From Bradyrhizobium cajani (GTDB taxonomy: Bacteria > Pseudomonadota > Alphaproteobacteria > Rhizobiales > Xanthobacteraceae): DNA of 64,000 bases. Below are positions 41,200 to 49,983 of the stretch, in pieces. The translations under genes were made by a program, and so were the position numbers. Location: contig NZ_WQNE01000010.1 of the NCBI RefSeq assembly GCF_009759665.1, positions 62,001 through 126,000 on the forward strand, read 5' to 3'. The notes beneath the pieces are model-generated. The model had not been told where the DNA came from. It searched no databases and saw only the letters and a list, made by a program, of their open reading frames with translations. Position 1 is the stretch's first letter, and each line of letters opens with the position of its first letter.

Positions 41200-42429
41200 G
41201 TGAATCCAATCAGATTTGGACTGCCGGTCGCTGCCGCCTTCGTCGTGACGTTCTTGGCGGCGGCGCTGCTGCCAGGCACGGCATCGGCGCAGGTTTCCGA
41301 CAACGTCGTCAAGATCGGCGTGCTGACCGACATGAACGGCCCCGCCTCCGCGCCGACCGGCCAGGGCTCGGTGACGGCGGCGCAGATGGCGATCGACGAT
41401 TTCGGCGGCACCGTGCTCGGCAAGCCGATCAGCATCGTGATCGGCGACCACCAGCTCAAGGCCGACATCGGCGGCACGATCGCGCGGCGCTGGTACGACG
41501 TCGACCAGGTCGACCTGATCGTCGACGTGCCGGTCTCCGCGGTCGGGCTCGCGGTGCAGAACGTCGCCAACGAGAAGAAGCGGCTGTTCATCACCCATTC
41601 CACCGGCACCGCGGATTTCCACGGCAAGTTCTGCTCGCCCTACGCGATCCAGTGGGTGTTCGACACCCGCGCGCTCGCGGTCGGCACCGCGGATGCGGTG
41701 GTCAAGCGCGGCGGCGACAGCTGGTTCTTCATCACCGACGACTACGCCTTCGGCCATTCGCTGGAGCGCGACGCCTCCGCCGTCGTCACCGCCAATGGCG
41801 GCAAGGTGCTGGGCTCGGTGCGGCCGCCGCTGGCAACGCCCGACCTGTCCTCCTTCGTGCTGCAGGCGCAGGCCTCCAAGGCCAAGATCATCGGCATTGC
41901 CGCAGGTCCCCCCAACAACATGAACGAGATCAAGACCGGCTCGGAGTTCGGCGTGTTCAAGGGCGGCCAGCAGATGGCGGCGCTGCTGGCGCTGATCACC
42001 GACATCCACGGCCTCGGTCTGCAGGCCGCGCAAGGCCTTCTGCTGACGACGTCGTTCTACTGGGACATGGACGACAAGACGCGCGAATGGTCGAAGCGCT
42101 ATTTCGCCAAGATGAACAAGATGCCGTCGATGTGGCAGGCCGGCGTCTATTCGAGCGTGATGCACTATCTCAACGCCATCAAGGAGACCGGCACCGACGA
42201 TCCGCTCAAGGTCGCCGCGAAGATGCGGGAGAAGCCGATCGAGGATTTCTTTGCGCGCAACGGCCGCTTGCGCGAGGACAATCTGATGGTGCACGATCTC
42301 TGGCTGGTGCAGGTGAAGACGCCGGAGGAAAGCAAGTATCCGTGGGACTATTACAAGATCCTCACGACGATCTCCGGCGACAAGGCGTTCGGGCCGCCGG
42401 ACCCGGCATGTGCGCTGGTGAAGAAGTGA
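41200..42429 (+). CDS. ABC-type branched-chain-amino-acid-family solute-binding protein
   Basis: 409 residues from GTG 41200, which has AGGAGG seven bases upstream. A signal peptide ends in TASAQ (about residue 28). The mature part is a type I periplasmic binding fold of the LivJ/amide family (VKIGVLTDMNGPASAPTGQGS). The ligand is unknown. No permease or ATPase genes are adjacent, unusual for this class. The gene ends in a stem-loop at 42431-42447. Confidence 0.9.
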   Translation: MNPIRFGLPVAAAFVVTFLAAALLPGTASAQVSDNVVKIGVLTDMNGPASAPTGQGSVTAAQMAIDDFGGTVLGKPISIVIGDHQLKADIGGTIARRWYDVDQVDLIVDVPVSAVGLAVQNVANEKKRLFITHSTGTADFHGKFCSPYAIQWVFDTRALAVGTADAVVKRGGDSWFFITDDYAFGHSLERDASAVVTANGGKVLGSVRPPLATPDLSSFVLQAQASKAKIIGIAAGPPNNMNEIKTGSEFGVFKGGQQMAALLALITDIHGLGLQAAQGLLLTTSFYWDMDDKTREWSKRYFAKMNKMPSMWQAGVYSSVMHYLNAIKETGTDDPLKVAAKMREKPIEDFFARNGRLREDNLMVHDLWLVQVKTPEESKYPWDYYKILTTISGDKAFGPPDPACALVKK

Positions 42430-42430
42430 C

Positions 42431-42447
42431 GATCGCTTAAAGCGATC
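42431..42447 (+). terminator. GATCGCTT-A-AAGCGATC hairpin
   Basis: Eight-base perfect arms start two bases after the stop of the binding-protein gene at 42429. The loop is only one nucleotide, so the functional loop would be slightly larger. Confidence 0.5.
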
Positions 42448-42525
42448 GTCATTCCGGGGCGGTGCAAAGCACCGAGCCCGGAATCTCGAGATTCCGGGTT
42501 CGCGCTTTGCGCGCCCCGGAATGAC
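42448..42525. repeat. Palindromic intergenic repeat, family C
   Basis: GTCATTCCGGGGC (42448-42460) pairs with GCCCCGGAATGAC (42513-42525). A perfect 22-bp palindrome centred on CTCGAG lies inside at 42477-42498. It is flanked on the left by the 42431-42447 hairpin and on the right by another, giving three nested hairpins between two convergent genes. Confidence 0.8.
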
Positions 42526-42544
42526 CGTCGCCTTGAGCGACGGT
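42524..42544 (-). terminator. ACCGTCGC-N5-GCGACGGT hairpin
   Basis: Perfect eight-base arms end at the first base of the stop codon of the TAXI gene at 42544, so it can act as that gene's terminator. Confidence 0.5.
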
Positions 42545-43509
42545 CATTTCACCACGCCGATCTCGCGGAAATATTTCATCACCCCCGGATGGATCAGCTC
42601 AACCTTCGGCGCGGCCGCGACCGTGTTCGCGGCCGTGGTCTCGCAGGCCTGCGCGAGCGTCTTGCAGAACGTCGCTTCGACACCGTGCAGCGTCTTCGCC
42701 AGCCGATAGGCGACGTCGTCGGGCAGGTCCTCGCGCGTGAGGATAAAGCTCCATGAGCCGAGCGAGGCGATCGGCTCGGACTGCTTCGGGTAGGAGCCGG
42801 CCGGCACGGTCAGCGGCTTCAGGAACGCATGCTTGGTGCGGATGCGCGCGATCTCTTCCGCACTCGGGGCGATGAAGCGCGCGCCTGACGCGCTCGAGGC
42901 CACCGCCGCAAAGCCGGGCCAGCCGATGCCGGCGCCCCACAGCGCGGCGACGCGACCGTCCTCGACCATCGCGGGACCGTCGCCGGCGCGGTCGAGATAG
43001 ATCGCCTTGAAATCCTCGTCCTGCTTGAGGCCGAGGCCATCCAGCACGTAGCGCGCCAGGATCGGCAGGCCGGAGCCCCTGGCACCGAACGCGACCGGCT
43101 GGCCGACGAGATCGCGGATGGTTTTGTAGGGACTGTCCGCCCGCACCACGAACATGCCGGGATTGGAATAGATCGCGGTGAGGATCTTGAGCCGCGCCGG
43201 CGCGCGGCCGACGCCGGCAAAGGCTTCATAGGCCGGCTCGCCCGCAACCAGCGCCAGATCGAGCTCGCCCTTCTCCAGCAGCGGAATGTTCTCGTTGCTG
43301 CCCTTGGTGTTGCGCGGAGCGATGGACATTTCCGGATCGGCCGCGTTCATCACCTCCGCGAAGGCATTGCCATAGAGCGGGAAACCGCCGCCGGGCGTCG
43401 CGGTGCCCAAACTGATCGTCGTGATCGGAATGGTCTTGCCTCCGGTTTGGGCAGCGGCGGGGCATGCGAGCAGCGCCGCACTGACGAGGATGGGAAAAGC
43501 GAATCTCAT
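42544..43509 (-). CDS. TAXI-family TRAP solute-binding protein
   Basis: 321 residues from MRFAFPILVSAAL at 43509, with a signal peptide cut near AAAQ. TAXI motifs are seen in ISLGTATPGGGFPLYGNAFAEV and the NTKGSNENIPLLEKGELDLALV block. TAXI proteins feed TRAP permeases for carboxylates such as glutamate or 2-oxoglutarate. No dctQM-type permease is nearby. Divergent from the TctC-like gene by ~107 bp. Confidence 0.9.
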   Translation of the reverse strand: MRFAFPILVSAALLACPAAAQTGGKTIPITTISLGTATPGGGFPLYGNAFAEVMNAADPEMSIAPRNTKGSNENIPLLEKGELDLALVAGEPAYEAFAGVGRAPARLKILTAIYSNPGMFVVRADSPYKTIRDLVGQPVAFGARGSGLPILARYVLDGLGLKQDEDFKAIYLDRAGDGPAMVEDGRVAALWGAGIGWPGFAAVASSASGARFIAPSAEEIARIRTKHAFLKPLTVPAGSYPKQSEPIASLGSWSFILTREDLPDDVAYRLAKTLHGVEATFCKTLAQACETTAANTVAAAPKVELIHPGVMKYFREIGVVK

Positions 43510-43616
43510 GGTCGTTCCCGATCGGCCCGCGTCAACATCGACTTGCGATGATGTAGGCAGCGGCCGAATTTTGTGAAAGCATGGTGCCCAACGACAATAG
43601 AACAATGGGAGGTGTC

Positions 43617-44594
43617 ATGTTGCGAATTTTGCGTAACTCTGTTTTCGGGATCATCGTTCTTTCAACGCTTTTCGCCTTCACGCCTCGCGCCTCCGCCGCC
43701 GACTACCCCAACCGCCCCGTGCACTGGCTGATCGGCTTTTCCGCCGGCGGCCCGGTCGACATCGTGGCGCGGATCATGGCGCAGTGGCTGTCGGACCATC
43801 TCGGCCAGCAATTCATCGTCGAGAACCGCACCGGCTCCGGCGGCAACATCGCGGCCGCGGCTGCGATCAACGCGCCCGCCGACGGCTACACCCTGCTGTT
43901 CGTCGCACCCAACAACGCGATCTCGACCTCGCTCTACAAGAAGCTGCCGTTCGACTTCCTGCGCGACACCGTGCCGGTCGCGAGCATCATGCAGCTCACC
44001 AACATGCTGGTCGTCTCCAACGCGTTTCCCGCCAAGACGGTCCAGGAGTTCGTCGACTATTGCAAGGCCAATCCCGGCAAGATCTCCTTCGCCTCGTCCG
44101 GCAACGGCACCTCGGTGCACATGTCGGCCGAGCTGTTCAAGGTGATGACCAAGTGCGACATGGTGCACGTGCCCTATCGCGGCTCGGCGATCGCCTTCCC
44201 CGACATCATCTCCAACAAGGTGCAGCTGATCTTCGACAATCTGCCGTCCGCGCTGGAGCAGGTGAAAGGCGGCAATGTCCGCGCGCTGGGCGTGACCTCG
44301 CCGCAGCGCTGGCCGAGCGTGCCCGACGTGCCCGCGATCGCCGAGACCGTGCCGGGCTTCGAATCGGTCGGCTTCTACGGCATCTCCGCGCCGAAGGGCA
44401 CCCCGCCCGAGGTGATCGAGACCCTCAACAAGGCCGTCGGCGAAGCGCTGAAGGACCCGAAGCTGGTCGCCCGCCTCACCGAGGTCGGCGGCCTCCCCAA
44501 GCCGATGACGCCGGCCGAGTTCGGCAAGCTGGTCACCGACGAGACCGAGAAGTGGCGCAAGGTGGTGGAGTTCGCCGGGGTTTCGGTGGACTAG
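43617..44594 (+). CDS. Tripartite tricarboxylate transporter binding protein (TctC/Bug family)
   Basis: 325 residues from ATG 43617, preceded by GGGAGG. A signal peptide ends around ASAAD (about residue 28). Bug-family features are YPNRPVHWLIGFSAGGPVDIVARIMA, ENRTGSGGNIAAAA and PYRGSAIAFPDI. Ligands in this family are mostly carboxylates. No tctA/tctB membrane genes are adjacent. A strong terminator follows at 44633-44660. Confidence 0.93.
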   Translation: MLRILRNSVFGIIVLSTLFAFTPRASAADYPNRPVHWLIGFSAGGPVDIVARIMAQWLSDHLGQQFIVENRTGSGGNIAAAAAINAPADGYTLLFVAPNNAISTSLYKKLPFDFLRDTVPVASIMQLTNMLVVSNAFPAKTVQEFVDYCKANPGKISFASSGNGTSVHMSAELFKVMTKCDMVHVPYRGSAIAFPDIISNKVQLIFDNLPSALEQVKGGNVRALGVTSPQRWPSVPDVPAIAETVPGFESVGFYGISAPKGTPPEVIETLNKAVGEALKDPKLVARLTEVGGLPKPMTPAEFGKLVTDETEKWRKVVEFAGVSVD

Positions 44595-44632
44595 GCGGCG
44601 GCTTGCGGGGCCTGTCACTCACCGGCAAGGCG

Positions 44633-44660
44633 TTTGAGGGGGCCGAGACGCCCCCTCAAA
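44633..44660 (+). terminator. Rho-independent-like terminator after the TctC-like gene
   Basis: TTTGAGGGGGC (44633-44643) pairs perfectly with GCCCCCTCAAA (44650-44660) across a six-base loop, 39 bp after the stop. The rest of the 44595-44932 gap (338 bp) shows no gene. Confidence 0.7.
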
Positions 44661-44932
44661 ACAAAAAGTGCGAAAACAACCCCATGCACAGTAGAAGACG
44701 CCAGCAATCACAGCGGGTTAGAGGGGGCAAAATGAGCCCGGCGGGAACATTTGACTCGTCGGGCAAAACAGGGGCATAAGAGCATTATCGGCAATTTCGG
44801 TAATTCGAAAATGATCGGCGGTGCAGCGCCGGCGTCTCGGTCGGCCGGAACCGGCATTGCACCCCCGCCGCCATCCCTGTAAACGAACCGCGCACCGTTG
44901 CCGGCCGCTGCCAAAGCGGCCGCCTCGCGGCG

Positions 44933-45008
44933 GGGCCTGTAGCTCAATGGTTAGAGCCGGCCGCTCATAACGGTCTGGTTGCAGGTTCGAGTCCTGCCGG
45001 GCCCACCA
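44933..45008 (+). tRNA. tRNA with CAU anticodon, probably tRNA-Ile2
   Basis: 76 nt including encoded CCA. The acceptor GGGCCTG pairs with CGGGCCC, with one G-U pair. The D arm is GCTC...GAGC, the anticodon stem GGCCG/CGGTC holds loop CTCATAA, and the T arm is GCAGG-TTCGAGT-CCTGC. The anticodon is CAT. The short D loop (AATGGTTA) and variable loop TGGTT resemble E. coli tRNA-Ile2 (lysidine-modified) more than elongator tRNA-Met, but sequence alone does not settle it. It marks the left edge of an AT-richer segment. Confidence 0.95.
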
Positions 45009-45266
45009 ATGAAATATGAGGGTTTGCGTGTTCTGATCTCGCCCCGCCTTTAGCCCCGAGAATGACCAAAGCACCGTTGGTCTCGCATTAGCTTTGATGC
45101 CGCTTGCCTCGAAGTGCCGGCTTGCGAAGCCGTGGCCGCGTGCTGTGAGGTCGTCAGACGATGATCGAGATCGAATATCTTGAGCGCTAGTTTTGATAAA
45201 CGTTGCCGACATCAGTCACGGTTGTATAAAAGCTAGACACAATTTAGATCACCAAAGGGGGGACAT

Positions 45267-48200
45267 TTGGAAAAGTTAAAGAACGCTGAGGAGCGGGCTT
45301 TGGCAGCGACCGAGCTCGAAGCATTTCCTATCCAGCTTTATGAGATTCGCAGGACGGTCAAGTCGATATTAGACCTTTTTGGGCGGAGCAACATCTTCGC
45401 CGAGTACACGGTCCACGACTTTTCGCACGTCGAGAAGATGCTGGATGATCTTGAGTGGATAATCCCGGCGGAAAGTAAAAGCAGGATGACCCCTGCAGAT
45501 TGGCTTCTTATCGTTCTTTCGATCTATTTTCACGACCTGGGTCTAATTGTTACCGAAGATGAATTCTCCAATCGCGACAAGGCTGCATTTCAGGAATTTT
45601 GCAATAACGTTCTCTTTGCAAGCACTGACGGCAAAGACTATCAAATCAAGGTCGAAACACTGGGTCAGGACAAGGCCGAGAGATTCTTTTACCAAGAGTT
45701 CGTTCGATACAATCATGCGAAACGGGTAAGAGCTTGGATCGAAGGAACACCCAGCGACGCGCTTGGATATGCTAAGGCACAACGCGAAGAGTTGGCTCGA
45801 CTCTTCGCACACATCGACCCTGATTTTCGAAGAGATCTCGCAATAGTTTGCGAGAGTCACAATCTTGATGACCTTGATGATTTGGGGAAATACAAGATCT
45901 TCAAACCCTACGGTCAAAGGTCAGAGGAAAGCGCCAATATTCTCTATGCGGCGGTGATACTTCGAACGACAGACCTTCTTCAAATCACCAGGCAGCGCGC
46001 ACCGTCGGTGATGTTCCGAATGATAAATGCTACTGATCCTATAAGTCAGGTCGAATGGGCCAAACAGAACGCGGTCAAAGCTGTTATTCCCAAACCGGCC
46101 AGTGACAAGAGCGGACAGGTAAACTCTTCCATTCAGTCGGACACAATCTCGGTTTACGCTAAGTACGACAATGAGAATGGTTTTTTTGGTTTAACATCTT
46201 ACTTGGCATATGCAGACAAGCAGTTGAAGTACGCCTTTGGATGCGTGCAGAAGTCCAAGGCACAAACTGCCAACTGGCTTGATTTCCCTTGGAAAGGGAT
46301 CGACGACTCGCAGGTTGAAGCCGTGGGGTTCATACCCAGGCCATTCGAATTCCAAATTGATCAAGCCAAAATACTAGATTTGCTTACAGGCCATACTCTC
46401 TACAATGATAGTTCGGTCGCAATTAGAGAGTTAGTCCAAAATTCTATCGACGCTGTCCGCTTGCAGTGCGACTTGCAAAAAGTTGATTCGTTCTCGCACG
46501 GCAGAATATCCATCCATTGGAATTCAGCAGAACTCACACTCACGATCACCGATAATGGTACCGGAATGACGCAGGATATAATCGAGCGTCATCTGTTGAG
46601 TGTCGGCTCGTCACGCTATCAAGATGCCAAATTTAAAGAGCAGAATCCGACGTTCTCACCGATAAGCCGCTTTGGCATCGGCGTTCTATCTGCGTTCATG
46701 GTCGCGGACAATGTCCAGATTGCAACGTTTCATGACGAGCAAACGGAGGGACGCCAGATCTCCTTGAGATCTGTTCATGGGAAATACTTGATCCGGCTAC
46801 TCGATAGACATTGTTCTGAAGCCAGAGAAATTGGGCGTCACGGCACTAAGATCGTCCTGAAAATGCGGGCTAGTGCAAAGCGCGTCAATGTAATGGATAC
46901 TTTGCAAAGATGGATCGTTTTTCCTAGATGCCACGTTCAACTAACAATCGATGGTAGTCCTCCTCAATTAGTTGGATACCGCTCGCCAAGGAGCGCTCTT
47001 GAGAAGTATCTTTCGACGGCGCAGCACGGATTCAAACCCGAGCAAATCGAAGTTCATGAAAAGCGCATCAGAGGCATTACACTCGCATTCGCGACGTTCT
47101 ATAGCTCACATTTCCGGGACAGAAATTTCCTTCAGAATAATGAAAGTTATCATCAGCGCGGTAAGCCGACCCCGCCGGTTGGCGTCTGTGTGGAGGGCAT
47201 AAGAGTTGAATTTCAGTCACCTGGATTTCCCGGCAGAACTGGGCTGCTCGCCATTGCAGACTGCCATGGAAATGATGCACCGAAGACAAACGTTGCTCGA
47301 TCGGCTCTAGAAAGCGAAGCGGATCAATCCAACATCGCGTCGGCCGCTTTCGAACTCTATCTTGATCAAGTGCGAAATGAAGTGAAGCGATTGCAAGAAG
47401 AGGAGGGGTTTACACTCGCGTATTCCATAGAGCAGTTCCCTTTTATTGCGGGCCCTCTGTACTCGCACACTGATAAGGTGACCGAAGCTTTTCGTCATTT
47501 TCCGATGTATATGCTGGAGGACAACAACGGACGCTCGGCAGCATCGGTATCGGATCTCCACGATCTAGGCGGCTTTTGGACCGTGGAATCAGCTTCAATG
47601 GCCTCGTTGATTCAGCTGCTCAAAGATACAACAAAGACAGTGACATGTAAGCAAGTCGCGGAGTTTGCGCAATTCAAAGGCGCTGAGCTGCCGAACGAAC
47701 CTCTTATTACAAACTCCTACCTTTCTGTAATGCCAAAGCGGCTGTTAGAAGGAGAGTTCGAGATCTGCGAACTTCGAGCGTCGATTGCTGATCGTAGAAT
47801 CGACGCAAAATGGTCACCCATTAACGGGGACGCGCCACGGTGGATAAACATCGCGGACATAGAGCAAAAGCTCTCCATCGAACTTCGCGAACAACTGCAT
47901 CTGGCCAAGCGACGCAATGAGGAGAGGCGCCAGTACGTACTCGGTCGCGGCAGCTCAATCTCCCGAATAGCCTTGGCTGAGCTACCCTTACACGGTTTAG
48001 AGGGTTACTTTAGCGCGCGTGCGATGGGTACCCATCTAATGCTACCCGGTACGCCATTGGCAGATTATTTTAGGTCTTTGTATGCCTCTGGCGCCCTCGT
48101 CTCGCTCTTGTCCTGTCTTGACGTTCTCGGGCAGAACGCTCGCCTTACGGACGCTGTCATTGCTCAGTTTGAGTATCATTTAAACGAAACTGCCTCGCGA

Positions 48201-48320
48201 TTGGCAGGTACGGCGAAGATCGACATCGCTGGTTTTACCGAAGCGCTTCTTAAGATGGAAAATCGTCTGGCTACGTTCAATCCGTGGAGTTGGGACCGCC
48301 GCGAGGAGGTTGAAAGATGA
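45267..48320 (+). CDS. HD-domain / GHKL (Hsp90-like) ATPase fusion protein, candidate defence protein
   Basis: 1017 residues from a TTG at 45267 preceded by AAAGGGGGGACA. The N-terminal HD-type domain (about 45-240) has His50/His54, the H89-D90 pair in YFHDLG, His150 and D236, the spacing of a metal-dependent phosphohydrolase. A GHKL ATPase (about 375-560) has the N box E388/N392 (IRELVQNSID), the G1 box D429-x-G-x-G433, the G2 box FGIGVLSAF (469-477) and GRHGTKI. The remaining ~450 residues have no family I recognise. The gene is clearly AT-richer than its neighbours and starts 258 bp after a tRNA, pointing to horizontal transfer. HD-HATPase proteins of this kind occur in islands. An anti-phage or stress role is inferred. 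Confidence 0.85.
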   Translation: MEKLKNAEERALAATELEAFPIQLYEIRRTVKSILDLFGRSNIFAEYTVHDFSHVEKMLDDLEWIIPAESKSRMTPADWLLIVLSIYFHDLGLIVTEDEFSNRDKAAFQEFCNNVLFASTDGKDYQIKVETLGQDKAERFFYQEFVRYNHAKRVRAWIEGTPSDALGYAKAQREELARLFAHIDPDFRRDLAIVCESHNLDDLDDLGKYKIFKPYGQRSEESANILYAAVILRTTDLLQITRQRAPSVMFRMINATDPISQVEWAKQNAVKAVIPKPASDKSGQVNSSIQSDTISVYAKYDNENGFFGLTSYLAYADKQLKYAFGCVQKSKAQTANWLDFPWKGIDDSQVEAVGFIPRPFEFQIDQAKILDLLTGHTLYNDSSVAIRELVQNSIDAVRLQCDLQKVDSFSHGRISIHWNSAELTLTITDNGTGMTQDIIERHLLSVGSSRYQDAKFKEQNPTFSPISRFGIGVLSAFMVADNVQIATFHDEQTEGRQISLRSVHGKYLIRLLDRHCSEAREIGRHGTKIVLKMRASAKRVNVMDTLQRWIVFPRCHVQLTIDGSPPQLVGYRSPRSALEKYLSTAQHGFKPEQIEVHEKRIRGITLAFATFYSSHFRDRNFLQNNESYHQRGKPTPPVGVCVEGIRVEFQSPGFPGRTGLLAIADCHGNDAPKTNVARSALESEADQSNIASAAFELYLDQVRNEVKRLQEEEGFTLAYSIEQFPFIAGPLYSHTDKVTEAFRHFPMYMLEDNNGRSAASVSDLHDLGGFWTVESASMASLIQLLKDTTKTVTCKQVAEFAQFKGAELPNEPLITNSYLSVMPKRLLEGEFEICELRASIADRRIDAKWSPINGDAPRWINIADIEQKLSIELREQLHLAKRRNEERRQYVLGRGSSISRIALAELPLHGLEGYFSARAMGTHLMLPGTPLADYFRSLYASGALVSLLSCLDVLGQNARLTDAVIAQFEYHLNETASRLAGTAKIDIAGFTEALLKMENRLATFNPWSWDRREEVER

Positions 48321-48490
48321 CGCTCTCGTCCCCGCGGCTCAGGCCTATTGTGCGTATAGGCTGCAAAGCGATGCAGCGGAGAGGACTCCCAAAGGCGGAA
48401 CTCTCTCCCTTCGACATTGCCATTAATGCACGAGATTTGTGGGCGCATTGCCGCTTCGCACGGACCGAGTGTACTGTGACGGTCTGCTAA
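48317..48490 (+). CDS. Possible coupled 57-residue ORF after the HD-ATPase gene
   Basis: ATGA overlap with the preceding stop (48317-48320) and a GAGGAGG stretch nine bases upstream favour coupled translation. The product is small, with three Arg-rich turns and three cysteines near the C-terminus (CRFARTECTVTVC). No family was recognised. It might instead be chance open frame. If real, it would be a two-gene system with the HD-ATPase. Confidence 0.35.
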   Translation: MTLSSPRLRPIVRIGCKAMQRRGLPKAELSPFDIAINARDLWAHCRFARTECTVTVC

Positions 48491-48622
48491 ATTCATAGCT
48501 TCCGATAAGTAACATGCGCCGTCGCGAACGAGATGCCTGCGCGCCCGGCACTTCCGCGAACGATGCAGGCGCGTCTCCATGAGATCACGATGAATCGTCA
48601 TCGCGCTTTAGCGTAGTCATTT

Positions 48623-48720
48623 GAGCATGATCTCCGCGCAAACGCGTTCCGCGTTTGTCGCGAGGGAAAACCGCTGCGCACTTTGCGCTAGCGCACCCCT
48701 TCGTGCCCAGATCATGCTCT
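48623..48720. repeat. Palindromic intergenic repeat, family D
   Basis: GAGCATGATCT (48623-48633) is inverted as AGATCATGCTC (48709-48719). Inside, CAAACGCG (48639-48646) pairs with CGCGTTTG (48650-48657). I recognise it as a repeat common in Bradyrhizobiaceae. It ends the AT-rich segment, so the right boundary of the acquired DNA may lie just before it. Confidence 0.8.
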
Positions 48721-48747
48721 AGCCGGATCGATCGACGAGACCTGCAC

Positions 48748-48933
48748 TCACGCCACTGCTCCAAGCGATGGCAGCCCTTGCGCCTCTACGTCGACCAACT
48801 CATTCAGCTCCGCTTCCAAGTCCAACACGATATCGCGAAGCAGAGCCGCCGCCACCGGGTCTGTCGTTTCGAGCGCCATCAAACGAAAGCGCTCGACATC
48901 GTGCCAGCGCTCCTTCCACTCGCTGTCAGTCAT
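48748..48933 (-). CDS. Small hypothetical protein (MTDSEWKERW)
   Basis: 61 residues. Helical and acidic, starting MTDSEWKERWHDVERFRLMALETTDPVAAALLRD without signal peptide or membrane helix. The start was chosen at 48933. The frame is open upstream, but that DNA matches repeat and gap sequence. The composition is protein-like, with a regular pattern of hydrophobic residues. Function unknown. Confidence 0.6.
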   Translation of the reverse strand: MTDSEWKERWHDVERFRLMALETTDPVAAALLRDIVLDLEAELNELVDVEAQGLPSLGAVA

Positions 48934-49171
48934 GGCTCCCCCATGCGCTGATCCCCCAGCGGGCACGGGTATTGGTTCCTCAAACTGTGAAATTATTGCG
49001 GCACGATGGGGCATAGTCCCTGTCCCAACCCCTTCGGCGGCGGGCAAGGTGAGCGCGAGACAGACGCCCGGCGCTGTCGGGACGACGACAGCAGCGGTAT
49101 TTGCGTTCCCTCCCCCTTGCCGGCACCGCCATCGCATACGGCGAAAAAACTGGCGAATAGCTCGCCCGCGG

Positions 49172-49289
49172 CCACCCTTCGAGACGCCCGCCTGCGGCGG
49201 GCCCTCAGGATGAGGTCGGTTTTTGCGGCGAAGTATCGGATCCTCATGGTGAGGAGCCCGCCAAAGCGCGGCGTCTCGAACCATGCAGG
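49172..49289. repeat. Inverted intergenic repeat, family E
   Basis: CCTTCGAGACGCCCGCC-type sequence running into CTCAGGATGAGG (49177-49216) is inverted as CCTCATGGTGAGGAGC...GGCGTCTCGAACC (49242-49283). It lies in the 466-bp gap between the 48748 and 49400 genes. The rest of the gap (48934-49171) has no supported gene. Confidence 0.75.
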
Positions 49290-49399
49290 CCGGGCTCATC
49301 CGGCAGCCTCCAACGTCATATGCGAGCGTTGAACCGAATTGACGCGCCGGCCGACCAATGAATTGGTGTCCGGCGGTCCACCTTCGAATGAGGTGCCCG

Positions 49400-49780
49400 A
49401 TGTCAAAGGCAAAAGAGCTTGCCGACCGAGCCCGAGCGTTTGAAGAACGCGCTGCGACGGCGACCGATCGTTCAGCACGAGAACACTATCGCGAGATGGC
49501 CGCTCACTGCCGCGCGCTTTCCATCGAGCATCGCGAAGTCGAACAATTGCAAAAGCTTTCCCGGGCTGGATTTGAACAGCTGGCAAGGAGGAGCAGCCTG
49601 CCTTCATTTCAGAATGCTGACAGACCGACCTTTCAGCGCGCCATGGCGGTGGGCATAGCGCTCTGCGTCGCTTTTGTCGCCGTCAGCTTCTCATTGCGGC
49701 CGCAGGCCGCCGACGATCGCGTGCTGGTCAAGGCCGATCGCCTGATGCGGACCGCTGGCGATCCATCCAAGGCGAGATAG
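49400..49780 (+). CDS. Small membrane-anchored coiled-coil protein
   Basis: 126 residues from ATG 49400, with GAGG seven bases upstream. Residues 1-55 are a charged helix rich in A, R and E (KAKELADRARAFEERAATAT). A single membrane helix lies at about 82-101 (MAVGIALCVAFVAVSFSL), followed by a short, mostly charged tail. No family was recognised. In-frame extension upstream to 49358 lacks a ribosome site. Confidence 0.65.
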   Translation: MSKAKELADRARAFEERAATATDRSAREHYREMAAHCRALSIEHREVEQLQKLSRAGFEQLARRSSLPSFQNADRPTFQRAMAVGIALCVAFVAVSFSLRPQAADDRVLVKADRLMRTAGDPSKAR

Positions 49781-49983
49781 TCTGCCCCTGAAGCGCTAGT
49801 CCTGCCTGCAGATAGTCCTGCAGCCGGCCACCGGAGAGGCGGCCTGGCGAACATCGGCGATCGTCACGACTTTTGTGCGCGACGTCTCGGCAGAGGCGGG
49901 CGTCGCCACAGCCAGATCGAGGGCGCAAACGACGGCAAACAAATCTTACTCATGGGCGGGCGCTCCCCGGTCGGTCGTGCGGT

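Noticed and set aside
44718..45212. 164-residue minus-strand ORF across the tRNA
   Set aside because: It contains the RQDSNLQPDRYERPALTIELQAPP-type sequence produced by translating a CAU-anticodon tRNA in antisense, a well-known false gene.
45009..48750. A second att-like copy of the tRNA 3' end to define an island
   Set aside because: I searched by eye for a repeat of the T-arm/acceptor sequence downstream and saw none, so integration at the tRNA is not demonstrated.
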